Virus record (IMG/VR): IMGVR_UViG_3300032770_000043
Span: 1-42,688 of that record
Length of the DNA: 42,688 nt
Source of the DNA: a virus
Reading direction: 5' to 3' (one strand)
The position numbers and the translations under genes were made by a program. Position 1 is the stretch's first letter. Each line of letters begins with the position of its first letter. Of this stretch, positions 30,659-38,986 are shown piece after piece. The notes under the pieces are model-generated. The model was not told where the DNA came from and did not search any database. It saw nothing but the letters and a program-made list of their open reading frames with translations.

Positions 30659-30993
30659 GAATCAGCAGACACGATTGGGATGCCCAGCAGGAGGTCTATG
30701 ACGAGTACCCCGAGGTGCTGTTTCAGCCGCTCCTCGAGTACTTGCTGAACACGCAGGCGTGGATCGACGACCCGCGGCGCGTCGTGGACAAGGTGAACGC
30801 CTTGCGGAAGCGGCTGCTCGAGCACCGCTCACCGCCGGACTCGCACCGCGAAGCGCCGGACCCGCTCACGCCCGAGCAGGTGGCGGAGGCGGAGCGCAAG
30901 GAACGGATTCGGGCCACGAGCCGGGCGAACCTCGCCAAGGCGCGCGCGGCCCACAAGCGGAAATTGGAGGCCGCCCGTGCCGAAACACCGTAG
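30655..30993 (+). CDS. Hypothetical helical protein (112 aa)
   Basis: ATG at 30655 overlaps the preceding stop. N-terminal half is globular (EVYDEYPEVLFQPLLEYLLN); the C-terminal half is a long charged helix (EQVAEAERKERIRATSRANL). Function unknown. Confidence 0.6.
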   Translation: MRISRHDWDAQQEVYDEYPEVLFQPLLEYLLNTQAWIDDPRRVVDKVNALRKRLLEHRSPPDSHREAPDPLTPEQVAEAERKERIRATSRANLAKARAAHKRKLEAARAETP

Positions 30994-31384
30994 CTACCTC
31001 GGGGAAATCCCGAAAGTTGACAAGGGCCTCGGCAAGGCGGGGGCCTTCCAGGCGGACCACCGGATCACGAGCACCGAAGCGGGGCGCCATGTGATCCCCG
31101 AGCACGACCAGGCCATCGAGGCGGCCATGAAGCCGCTGTACGGCGGCCTCGCGGGGAGCCGCTGCGATCCCGTCGAGGAGTGGCCGGGCGACCACGACGA
31201 GGCGTATGGGATGCCGAAGGCCGTGCGCGGCGGCGTGGATGCCAGCAAGACGTATGGGGAGGCGGACCGCGATGACCAGGCCCGGATTGTGGCCGACAAA
31301 GCGGGGAAGCCGAACCGGCGCGTCGCGAACTCGGACCTGAGCGGCGTCGAGCCGGACGACGACAGCTTCAACACGCACCACTAG
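30977..31384 (+). CDS. Hypothetical His/Asp-rich protein, paralogue A (135 aa)
   Basis: GTG at 30977 follows GGAGG by about 5 bases and overlaps the upstream gene by 17 bases. It shares the block GxFQxDHxxxxxxxGRHVxxEHDxAI with the next gene (here GAFQADHRITSTEAGRHVIP). The His/Asp/Glu spacing could bind metal. Function unknown. Confidence 0.6.
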   Translation: MPKHRSYLGEIPKVDKGLGKAGAFQADHRITSTEAGRHVIPEHDQAIEAAMKPLYGGLAGSRCDPVEEWPGDHDEAYGMPKAVRGGVDASKTYGEADRDDQARIVADKAGKPNRRVANSDLSGVEPDDDSFNTHH

Positions 31385-31394
31385 GAGGCGGACC

Positions 31395-31670
31395 ATGGCA
31401 GGGATTGGCGGACTGAAGCGCGGCGAAGGGTCGGTCGGGCCGTTTCAGCTCGATCACCACTACGCGGACCTGAAGGAACCGGGCCGGCACGTGCACGATG
31501 AGCACGATGCGGCGATCGCGAAGGTGATCGGGCTCGAGCAGCGGAACAAGGGCCGCACCAGCAAGCAGGACTACGCGGACCAGCCGCCCACGCGGAGCCC
31601 GGGCGACCTCTCGACCGAGCAGCCGCAGCCGACGAGCAACGACCGCGCGGCGAAGATCAGTCGGCCCTAA
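31395..31670 (+). CDS. Hypothetical His/Asp-rich protein, paralogue B (91 aa)
   Basis: ATG at 31395 follows AGGAGG by 7 bases. GPFQLDHHYADLKEPGRHVH then DEHDAAIAKV matches the preceding protein, so the two are paralogues. Function unknown. Confidence 0.6.
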   Translation: MAGIGGLKRGEGSVGPFQLDHHYADLKEPGRHVHDEHDAAIAKVIGLEQRNKGRTSKQDYADQPPTRSPGDLSTEQPQPTSNDRAAKISRP

Positions 31671-31673
31671 CCG

Positions 31674-31853
31674 GTGCCCGGCTTCGCGCAGACGCTGCAT
31701 GAATGGGGCCAGGGGAAACTCCACTCTGGCTCCACGCAGGGCCCTGTCGTGAAGGACCAAAAACAGGCCCTCGCGATCGCGTTTTCCGAGCAGCGCAAGG
31801 GCAAGGAGAGCACCGCCAAGCGGGTCGGCGCCAAACTGCTCCAGGGGCGTTAG
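31674..31853 (+). CDS. DUF6496-like small protein (59 aa)
   Basis: GTG at 31674, three bases after the previous stop. The sequence LHEWGQGKLHSGSTQGPVVK then DQKQALAIAFSEQRKGK matches a small phage and bacterial family of unknown function whose hallmark is GKLHSGS-GPVVK-QAIAIA. It ends at the base before the next gene. Confidence 0.75.
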   Translation: MPGFAQTLHEWGQGKLHSGSTQGPVVKDQKQALAIAFSEQRKGKESTAKRVGAKLLQGR

Positions 31854-32540
31854 GTGTCGTCGCTCGCGGTCCTCCGCGCGCAGACGCTCGTGTTGCTCGC
31901 CACCTCGAGCGACGACCCGCTGTACACGCCGGCCGTGGTCAACGGGTTCCTGCGGGACGTGCACCACAGCCTCGTGGATGAGATCCACCGCACGAACCGC
32001 AATTACCTGTACCACGATGTGCTCCTGATTCCGGATGCGACGACCACGCAGCCGTGGAGCACGTCGCCCGTTCTGTCCTATACGCTGAACACGCAGACGC
32101 CGCCGATCACGGACTTTGCCTACTACATCGAGCTGCGGAAAACGAACGACGACGGCGACCTGCTGCGGGAATGCCCGCTCGATGCGATTCGCGATGCGGG
32201 GAACGGGTTCTTCGCGGTGAGCTACACGGATGATTCGGCGCAGATCCGGGTGAGCAAGGACACGGAAGCGGGCTTGAACGTCTACATGAAGTACGGCTAC
32301 TGGCCGGTGGACATGCAGGCGGATACGGACGCGCCGGGCGGCATCCCGCTGCAATTTCACGACGTCCTGCCGCTGGAGGCGTGCTTCAGCTTCGGCCTCG
32401 GCGGCGAGTCGGTGTTCCCGCCGGACCTGAAGCAGCGGTGGATCGACCGCAAGAGTGCCTTGATTGCCCACGTCGCGCAGCGCGGCACGCAGGTGAGCCG
32501 GACGCGCGTGGACCCCTTCGATGTCGAACAGTACGTCTAG
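31854..32540 (+). CDS. Candidate head-to-tail adaptor (228 aa)
   Basis: GTG at 31854 directly after the preceding stop. Helical N-terminus (LAVLRAQTLVLLATSSDDPL; VVNGFLRDVHHSLVDEIHR), a central beta domain (QIRVSKDTEAGLNVYMKYGY), then IPLQFHDVLPLEACFSFGL and a C-terminal helix. This helix-beta-helix plan is that of podovirus adaptor/gatekeeper proteins that bind the portal. Position between coat and tail genes agrees. Family match not certain. Confidence 0.5.
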   Translation: MSSLAVLRAQTLVLLATSSDDPLYTPAVVNGFLRDVHHSLVDEIHRTNRNYLYHDVLLIPDATTTQPWSTSPVLSYTLNTQTPPITDFAYYIELRKTNDDGDLLRECPLDAIRDAGNGFFAVSYTDDSAQIRVSKDTEAGLNVYMKYGYWPVDMQADTDAPGGIPLQFHDVLPLEACFSFGLGGESVFPPDLKQRWIDRKSALIAHVAQRGTQVSRTRVDPFDVEQYV

Positions 32541-32552
32541 CCTGGAGCGCGC

Positions 32553-33260
32553 ATGGATGCCTTAAGCGAAGCGAGGATGATTGCCCGCAGCCAAGGGCGG
32601 TGGGGCGCGAGCCAGGGCAGCTATTTCAAGGCCATGAACCCCACGCCCGGCACCGGCATCATCGGGCCCGGAGGCACCCAGGCGTTCTCCGCCACGAGCG
32701 CGCTGTTCGTCTGGCGCAACACCGCCCCGGCGACAAGCAACGTGTTCGTGTTCCCCGATTACGTGAAGCTCTTGGTCACCGTGGTGGACACGAGCGCCAC
32801 AGCGATGCACTACCTGTTCGCGCTCGACACGATCCCCCGGTTCAACTCGGGCGGCACGTCGCTCATGGCGGCGGCCAATGCCAACGGGCCCGTCAACGTG
32901 CTTCGCATGGCCTCCCCGCAAACGCTGCCGCAGTCGATCATCAATTTCGGCGCGGTGGTAGCCCTCGCCGAGGGCACGAACGTGCTCCGCGCCGCGCGGG
33001 GCATCATGAAAAGCGCCGCTGCGGCGCCCGTCTCCGTCGTGAATGACGAGTACCTGTGGACGTTCAACGCCTCGCTTGAATCGTTGGGCACCGGGGCGCA
33101 ATTGGGGACGACCGCAGCGAACTACCGGAAGAACGTCGGCCCGCTCTGCATCCCGCCTGGCGGCTCGCTCGTCGGGCATGTCTGGTATCCCGCCATCACG
33201 GTCGGCGCGACGTATGAAGTCGAAGCCGCGTGGTGGGAGCTCGCGGCGTACCCGGCCTAG
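32553..33260 (+). CDS. Hypothetical virion protein (235 aa)
   Basis: ATG at 32553. Beta-rich with Pro/Gly turns (SNVFVFPDYVKLLVTVVDTS; GSLVGHVWYPAITVGATYEV). Stop abuts the next ATG. Probably a tail or head-completion protein; no family recognised. Confidence 0.6.
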   Translation: MDALSEARMIARSQGRWGASQGSYFKAMNPTPGTGIIGPGGTQAFSATSALFVWRNTAPATSNVFVFPDYVKLLVTVVDTSATAMHYLFALDTIPRFNSGGTSLMAAANANGPVNVLRMASPQTLPQSIINFGAVVALAEGTNVLRAARGIMKSAAAAPVSVVNDEYLWTFNASLESLGTGAQLGTTAANYRKNVGPLCIPPGGSLVGHVWYPAITVGATYEVEAAWWELAAYPA

Positions 33261-35075
33261 ATGCCGCGCCTCAAGGACGACGAGACGCTCGAAATCCCTT
33301 CCTGGATCGGGGGGCTACAGAAGAACACGGCCATCGCCCTAAATGAGCCGGGCTCGCTCCTGGACGGCCAGAACCTCGTGCCTACGCAGGCGGGGCGCAT
33401 GGCTTCGCGCGGCGGCTCGCGCATCGTCAACACGCTGCACAACGACGGCGGCGGCGCCGAGGTCACGGCCCTCGCGTGGGTGCACCACTGGACCTCGATC
33501 GGCGCCATCGTGGTGGGCTACGATACGACGACGCACAAGTGCTACGCGTGGTACTGCACGCAGGACATGGCGTTCTTCTCGACGCCGGAAGCGAATAGCC
33601 GGGTAGACCTTTCTAATACCACGGGCGGCACGGTCGTCAAAACCCCCGCCTCGTGGGGCGACAGCGGCGGCCCGCCCATCCCCGTCGGGGAAGAACTGTT
33701 CGAGGGCATCTACCTGTGCGACGCGCAGACGAACTACGCGAACCGGCGCTACCTCGTCGCGCTGAACCAGCAGCCCATCCCCGTCTCGCAAGGTGCGGGG
33801 CCGGGCAACAGCACCAAGATTCCGCTGTTCGCCTTCGCCGGCGGTTCGGCCCAAGAACTCCGGCCCTACTGCCTCGAGGTCTACAACAACGTCCTATTCA
33901 TCGCGGGCTACGGCGATGAGGTGGCGAGCGATAGCCCGGAGCTCGTGCGGCACTCGTTCCTCGGGATCGCGCCGTCGAACAGTATCGCAGGCGGCGATGC
34001 GTCGGATGGGTTCGACAAGCTGGCATACAACATTCTCGGGGCGAAGGGCCAGCGGGTGACGGCCATGAAGCAGGGGCGCGGGTTCCTGCTCGTGGCGAAG
34101 GCGGACGAGCTGTACCGGATCAGCGGCGCCGGCCGTGCGTACCCTGGCTGGCAGTACGCCACCGAGATGGTGATGAACACGAGCGGCATGGGCTGCAGCA
34201 ACCCGTATGCCCTGTGCTTTGCGGAAGGCTACTGGTACGGCCTTGGGGCTGCAGGGGCGTTCCGGACGGATGGCTATAGCGTGGAGCCCATCTGGGGGCC
34301 GCGGGCCTTGGATTTCCAGTCGCTTGACAACCTGGACAAGGCGTGGATCGCCTACCACCCGAACCGGCGGCTCATCCTGTTCGGCGTGCACCCGCAGGGC
34401 ACGAGCCCGGCGAGCTACCCGTGGATCATCTGGGCATGGGACATCGAGCGCCAACGCTGGCAGCCGGATTGGGTGAATGCCGTGCCCACGGGCTACGCGC
34501 ATGGCGGCGAGGTCCCGACGACGACGATCATGGCCCCGAGCGCGCCGCCCTCGGCCCCGGTCACGTCGGCCATTACGTCGTCGGGCTATACGGCCTCGTG
34601 GACCAACGGCGACGCGAGCGCGCAGACGGAGTTCTGGTACAACGATGCGCTCACGGGGACGTGGATTCTGAACGCGACCGTGGCCGCAGGGATTACGACC
34701 GTCGCCCTGACGGGCCTGCTCGGGGGCGGCGAATACGACTGGAAAGTGCGCCATACGAAGAACGGGTTTCCCTCGGCCTATAGTGCGACCGCCGCCCCGG
34801 TCACGTTGATCGACCCGCCGCAACTGGCAGGCGACATCGGCTCCTTGTACGCAGCCGTGGGTGCTGAGGCGTTCCCATCGCTCTGGGAAGCGCCGAGCTT
34901 CTACGCCTACGTGAACCTGTTCAGCTCGCCCGATGGGATCACCTACAGCCCAGCGGGCACGATGCCGACGCAAGTGGCGACGGCCGTTACCGCGGGACTG
35001 TACTGGAAAGCCACACTGCCGGGCGGCGCCATCAGCCAGCCCGATTCCGACTATTCGAACGTGGCCACCTCATGA
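33261..35075 (+). CDS. Tail protein, beta-propeller-like with fibronectin-type domain (604 aa)
   Basis: ATG at 33261 directly after the preceding stop. The first 430 residues have the pattern of podovirus tail hub/stabilisation proteins: IGGLQKNTAIALNEPGSLLD, RGGSRIVNTL, GQRVTAMKQGRGFLLVAKAD, GAFRTDGYSVEPIWGPRAL, each fitting a propeller blade. From about residue 420 a fibronectin-III-like domain follows (APPSAPVTSAITSSGYTASW), then another beta segment. It probably forms the tail below the adaptor. I judge the propeller from pattern, not from a database match. Confidence 0.7.
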   Translation: MPRLKDDETLEIPSWIGGLQKNTAIALNEPGSLLDGQNLVPTQAGRMASRGGSRIVNTLHNDGGGAEVTALAWVHHWTSIGAIVVGYDTTTHKCYAWYCTQDMAFFSTPEANSRVDLSNTTGGTVVKTPASWGDSGGPPIPVGEELFEGIYLCDAQTNYANRRYLVALNQQPIPVSQGAGPGNSTKIPLFAFAGGSAQELRPYCLEVYNNVLFIAGYGDEVASDSPELVRHSFLGIAPSNSIAGGDASDGFDKLAYNILGAKGQRVTAMKQGRGFLLVAKADELYRISGAGRAYPGWQYATEMVMNTSGMGCSNPYALCFAEGYWYGLGAAGAFRTDGYSVEPIWGPRALDFQSLDNLDKAWIAYHPNRRLILFGVHPQGTSPASYPWIIWAWDIERQRWQPDWVNAVPTGYAHGGEVPTTTIMAPSAPPSAPVTSAITSSGYTASWTNGDASAQTEFWYNDALTGTWILNATVAAGITTVALTGLLGGGEYDWKVRHTKNGFPSAYSATAAPVTLIDPPQLAGDIGSLYAAVGAEAFPSLWEAPSFYAYVNLFSSPDGITYSPAGTMPTQVATAVTAGLYWKATLPGGAISQPDSDYSNVATS

Positions 35076-35596
35076 TCCCGTTTTACTGTGTGAGCGCGAG
35101 CGGCGGGAAGATCATCTCGCAGGATGACGCGGCGACGGTGAACGACCTCGCGGCGACCAACGGGACGGGCGGCACGGCCTTCAGCCCGTACCATCTGAGT
35201 ACGTTCTTCCCGCTCAAGCGGACGCTCGGCTATTACGACTTCCGCAAGTTCCGCCAGCGGGTCGATGCGCCCTCGGCGCTGACGATCAGCATCACGCCGT
35301 GGCGCGACGGGTTCGACACGGGCCAGACGATCCGCCGCACGTTCCCCATCTCGGGCGTCGATGTGACGAGCACGCCGCTCTGGGTCACGGGGGCGGACTT
35401 CCAGGTGAAGGTGCAGTACTCGGGCTACAGCCGGGCCTTCGAGGTCGTGAATGCCAGCGTGTCGTTCGTGCCGCGGCGTCGCTCGCGCGGAACGGGCGTG
35501 GGCGATAACCCAGCGTTGCCCGGCGGTGGAGGCTTCATTGCCGACGGTCGCGCCCTGGCCAATGGCAGCGAATTAGCAAATGGGATACTCATATGA
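35072..35596 (+). CDS. Hypothetical tail protein (174 aa)
   Basis: ATG at 35072 overlaps the preceding stop (ATGA). Beta-rich body (STFFPLKRTLGYYDFRKFRQ; DFQVKVQYSGYSRAFEVVNA), then a Gly-rich end (GGGGFIADGRALANGSELAN). The last 60 bases share the AT-richer composition of the next gene. Likely tail or fibre-anchoring. Confidence 0.6.
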   Translation: MIPFYCVSASGGKIISQDDAATVNDLAATNGTGGTAFSPYHLSTFFPLKRTLGYYDFRKFRQRVDAPSALTISITPWRDGFDTGQTIRRTFPISGVDVTSTPLWVTGADFQVKVQYSGYSRAFEVVNASVSFVPRRRSRGTGVGDNPALPGGGGFIADGRALANGSELANGILI

Positions 35597-36621
35597 GTTC
35601 TCCACTTCCCTACATCGCCGCGACGGATCAAGTGGTTGGGGCTAATCATCCGACCTTGCCGGATACGCTGAATCGCGCATTACGGCAAATCCTCGCGGAT
35701 TTGGGATTTGATCCCGACGCCGCACCGAATCCGCTCCTTGTGGCACTGACCTTTGGTGCTCATGGCGATACGAGTTATACGCTGGGCGACGGTACCGTTG
35801 GCGGACAAGCCCGCGTGTATTCGCAAATCAAGGCCTATGGAAGCGCTGGGTCGGATGGTGCCGACTTGGTATTGCTTGCCGCCAAGAGCCGTGGTGTGAG
35901 CGGGGATTTCGATGTGCATATCGGCAATGAACGCGCCGCCGGGGTGGACAGCACCGGCGTCCTGTTCATTGATACCAACATCAAGGTGGCAGATTTTCTG
36001 CAGTCTCCATTCCGAGGGCATGGACTGCAAATCCTTCAAGCAAATAACAGTGTCGTCTTCGAGTTTCCTATCAGCGGTGGCATCCTCCTCATGCCAGGGA
36101 AACTCCAAGGCCAGAATGGCGCGAACCTCGATCTCGTCGTCTTAATCGGGGGCGCGAGCGGCAGTTTTGTTGTCCAAAAACACGATGGGTCCGCCAATCT
36201 GTTGACGTTGGCGGAAAGTACTGGCAATCTTTCGGTCACCGGGAGCGTCACTGGCACTCTTGGGCTCGTCTCCAATACACGGGTCGTCGATACCGTCGTG
36301 GGGTTGACATGGGGGACGAACATCGCTGTGAACGCGGCGGCTGGCAACCAGCATCGGGTCTCTGCGAGCTCGAACATCGCGGCGACGTTTACGACGCCGA
36401 CGAACGCCCCCACAGGAAGCTTTTCCCAACGACTGTGGATTGAAGTCTACAATAGTTCTGGCGGTGCGTTGGGGACACCTCCGGCATTCGATTCTGGGTA
36501 CGTATTGAATGGCGCTGTTGGCAATCCTGCCAACAATACCGAGATCGTGTATCAGTTTTGCTGGAATAGCGGACGCGCCAAGTGGATCGAAGTGGGTACC
36601 CATAGCGCGACGGGACTCTAA
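35593..36621 (+). CDS. Tail fibre/spike candidate, foreign composition (342 aa)
   Basis: ATG at 35593 overlaps the preceding stop. N-terminal helix (LPDTLNRALRQILADLGFDP), then beta repeats typical of fibres (DFDVHIGNERAAGVDSTGVL; SGSFVVQKHDGSANLLTLAE; STGNLSVTGSVTGTLGLVSN). The DNA is visibly poorer in GC and uses other codons than all neighbours, so it was probably exchanged between phages recently. Host-recognition genes are the ones most often swapped. Confidence 0.65.
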   Translation: MSSPLPYIAATDQVVGANHPTLPDTLNRALRQILADLGFDPDAAPNPLLVALTFGAHGDTSYTLGDGTVGGQARVYSQIKAYGSAGSDGADLVLLAAKSRGVSGDFDVHIGNERAAGVDSTGVLFIDTNIKVADFLQSPFRGHGLQILQANNSVVFEFPISGGILLMPGKLQGQNGANLDLVVLIGGASGSFVVQKHDGSANLLTLAESTGNLSVTGSVTGTLGLVSNTRVVDTVVGLTWGTNIAVNAAAGNQHRVSASSNIAATFTTPTNAPTGSFSQRLWIEVYNSSGGALGTPPAFDSGYVLNGAVGNPANNTEIVYQFCWNSGRAKWIEVGTHSATGL

Positions 36622-37106
36622 TGACGCGCCCCCAGGTCATCACCTTCCAGTCGAACCCGACGGACCCACAGGTGCAGGTCCTCAAGGACGAGCTCCAGCG
36701 CACCGTCGGCCGGATCTCCTCGCTCGTGGATATCTGCTTGTTCTTCTCGGTCACGGGGCTCGTGGGGAATACCGTGGCAAGCGCGGCGACGATCGCGCCG
36801 CCCACGCAGCTCAAGGTGGACTTCGCGGATGCGGGGCTCGATTTCGTGCGGATTCTGGTCGTGGCCACGGGGACGGGCCACAACCCGAGCGCGAACATCT
36901 ACAACGTCACCACGGGGCAGGTAATCTGCTCCGTGCCCGTGGGCGGCTCCGCTGAAGCCCTGACGACGGGCCAGTGGGTGAGCTACACGCCCCACGGCGG
37001 GGATGAGACGATCGGGTTCTCGTTTACCAACGGCTCGGCGGGTAGCGAGTCGATCACCCTCTGGAGCGTGCACCTGCAGGCCGCCACGCTGAACGCGAAA
37101 CCCTGA
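36621..37106 (+). CDS. Hypothetical beta-rich virion protein (161 aa)
   Basis: ATG at 36621 shares a base with the preceding stop. The composition returns to the genome norm here. A short helix (QVLKDELQRTVGRISSLVDI) is followed by a jelly-roll-like domain (DFVRILVVATGTGHNPSANI). Could be the partner or trimer cap of the fibre. Function unknown. Confidence 0.6.
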   Translation: MTRPQVITFQSNPTDPQVQVLKDELQRTVGRISSLVDICLFFSVTGLVGNTVASAATIAPPTQLKVDFADAGLDFVRILVVATGTGHNPSANIYNVTTGQVICSVPVGGSAEALTTGQWVSYTPHGGDETIGFSFTNGSAGSESITLWSVHLQAATLNAKP

Positions 37107-37348
37107 TGGCCGGCGGCTTCGGGTTCACGTCTATGCCCGCGCGGGTCGCGCCTCCGGCCTCGGCCGTGGGGCAGGCGTTGTTGCAGCGCCGCATGGCGAC
37201 GAACCCAGCGAACGCGCAGCCCGGCTTCCCGCAGATGGTCGGGAATACGATGCAGGGCCAGTTGCCGCAGGTGGGGCGGCGCCTCTTGCAGGCGAGCCCG
37301 CAAACCATGCCCGTGCCCGCTGGCCAGCAATACGGAGGGATGCCGTGA
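37106..37348 (+). CDS. Hypothetical small virion protein (80 aa)
   Basis: ATG at 37106 shares a base with the preceding stop. Pro/Ala/Gln-rich, probably unfolded (QALLQRRMATNPANAQPGFP). Leads the block of likely ejection proteins. Confidence 0.55.
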   Translation: MAGGFGFTSMPARVAPPASAVGQALLQRRMATNPANAQPGFPQMVGNTMQGQLPQVGRRLLQASPQTMPVPAGQQYGGMP

Positions 37349-37725
37349 GTTCCCCATTCTCGAGCGGCGGGTACGTCGACCAGGCGCAAGCGGCGGCGGC
37401 GAAGGGCGTTCAAGGCGCCGGCGCGGCCGCGCAGCCGTACCTCATGCGGCAGGTCGGCACCACGCTCGGCGGCTTGAACAGCATCGGGGCGCTGCGCTCC
37501 GGAGCCGTGCCGCAGGCGTTGAACGACGTGGCAACGGATTACGGCCAGCAGATCGGCGCGGCGGCGCAGAAGGCGAGCGGCGAAGCCGTCGGGGCCGGGC
37601 TCGCGGCGAACGAGCAGGATATTCTCAAGCAGCAGCTCGACCTCCAGCGTAAGAGTTCGCTGCTCGGGGCTGTGGGCAGCTTGGTTGGGACGGGGCTTGG
37701 GTTTGCGATGCGCGGAGGTCTCTAG
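37345..37725 (+). CDS. Candidate ejection protein, Ala/Gly-rich (126 aa)
   Basis: GTG at 37345 overlaps the preceding stop (GTGA). Helical, Ala/Gly/Gln-rich, and ends with a hydrophobic segment (LLGAVGSLVGTGLGFAMRGG). This resembles short podovirus proteins carried inside the head and injected with DNA, such as the P22 gp7/gp20/gp16 type. Role inferred from location and composition. Confidence 0.5.
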   Translation: MSSPFSSGGYVDQAQAAAAKGVQGAGAAAQPYLMRQVGTTLGGLNSIGALRSGAVPQALNDVATDYGQQIGAAAQKASGEAVGAGLAANEQDILKQQLDLQRKSSLLGAVGSLVGTGLGFAMRGGL

Positions 37726-38985
37726 GTGGGGATCGGGTACGGGTTACCGTCCCAGAGCATCTTCCGGATGCCCTACCCGCTCCAGCGCTCGCTCTACGGG
37801 GGCGGGAGCGACGTGGACCCCGTGGCGGCGCTTGTGGGGAACGCGCTCGGCTCGTTCCAGGGCGTGCGGAACGCGCGGCAGCAGGAGGCTGATCGACAGC
37901 AGGCGTTGAAGCGGCAGGACACCGCCACGGCGAACGAGAACCAGTACCGGAACGCCGACCTGACGACGCGGCTGCTCGCGGCAGGCTACGCGCCGGGGGC
38001 TAGTCCCTCGGCCCTCGGGCCGGATGCCGGGAACTCGCTCAGTACCGGGCCGACCACGGGAGCGGTAGGTGCCCCGAGTACTCCGCCCGTGAGCATGGAC
38101 ACGCTGCGGAGCGACCGGTTGCCCGTGGGGCAGCCTGCGGCTCCATCAGCGGCCAGCAGCGACCTCACGATCCCCGGCCTCGGGCCATTCCACCGCGTGG
38201 GGCTCTCGACGGCGGACCAGAAAGCGGCCGATACGGACGCGCGGCTCCGCACGGTCCACCAGCGCGTTGGGCATGTGCTGGCGCAGCAGCTATTCGGGCA
38301 CGATGTGGATGACGATACCGCCGAAGGACTCGGCACGAACCCGCAAGCGTTCGTCGGGCTCGCAAACCACGAGCCGCGGAACATCGACCCGCTCTCCCCC
38401 GCGGGCATCGCTGCCCGGGCGCGGCTGGCGCAGATCGAGGCCAGCGAGAAGACGACGCCTGCCATGGCGGAACACGCCGAATACGGCGCGGGGGCGTTGG
38501 CCGCGTGGCAGCAGTTCAACAAGATCCGGCAGCAGAACCCGAACGTGGAAACCGAAGTGGGCGGCATCATGGCCAGCCCCGCGTTCGTCCAGGCCATTCC
38601 GGGCGTGCGCTCGAGCGCCGATATGGTGTCGCTGCTCAAACGGGCGGGGGCCTCGCCGGCCGCGCAGAACTACATGCGGGCGAAATGGAGCTTCCTCGAC
38701 AATGTGATCCGCACGCGGCAGCCGGGGGGCCGGATGAGCGGCGCCCTGTTCCAGCAGGTACAGAACGAGTTCATGCCGAGCCTCGACGCCCAAGCGAATG
38801 GGCAGTTGCGGACCAACGAACTGAATGCCATCGTCTCGGCCCAAGGGCTCGCGGGGTACGACGTGAACCCGGACGTGTGGAACCGCGCGACCAAGCGGCA
38901 CGGCGTGGGCAACCTCGACGTCTCGGCCCTGATGTCCGGCGGCACGGGCGATCCGCGGTTGGACGCGATCCGCAGGAAATACTAG
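37726..38985 (+). CDS. Candidate internal virion/ejection protein (419 aa)
   Basis: GTG at 37726 directly after the preceding stop. Helical with a coiled coil early (GVRNARQQEADRQQALKRQD) and a long helical middle (GALAAWQQFNKIRQQNPNVE; GVRSSADMVSLLKRAGASPA). No signal or membrane segment. Fits podovirus ejection proteins; family not recognised. Confidence 0.55.
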   Translation: MGIGYGLPSQSIFRMPYPLQRSLYGGGSDVDPVAALVGNALGSFQGVRNARQQEADRQQALKRQDTATANENQYRNADLTTRLLAAGYAPGASPSALGPDAGNSLSTGPTTGAVGAPSTPPVSMDTLRSDRLPVGQPAAPSAASSDLTIPGLGPFHRVGLSTADQKAADTDARLRTVHQRVGHVLAQQLFGHDVDDDTAEGLGTNPQAFVGLANHEPRNIDPLSPAGIAARARLAQIEASEKTTPAMAEHAEYGAGALAAWQQFNKIRQQNPNVETEVGGIMASPAFVQAIPGVRSSADMVSLLKRAGASPAAQNYMRAKWSFLDNVIRTRQPGGRMSGALFQQVQNEFMPSLDAQANGQLRTNELNAIVSAQGLAGYDVNPDVWNRATKRHGVGNLDVSALMSGGTGDPRLDAIRRKY

Positions 38986-38986
38986 C

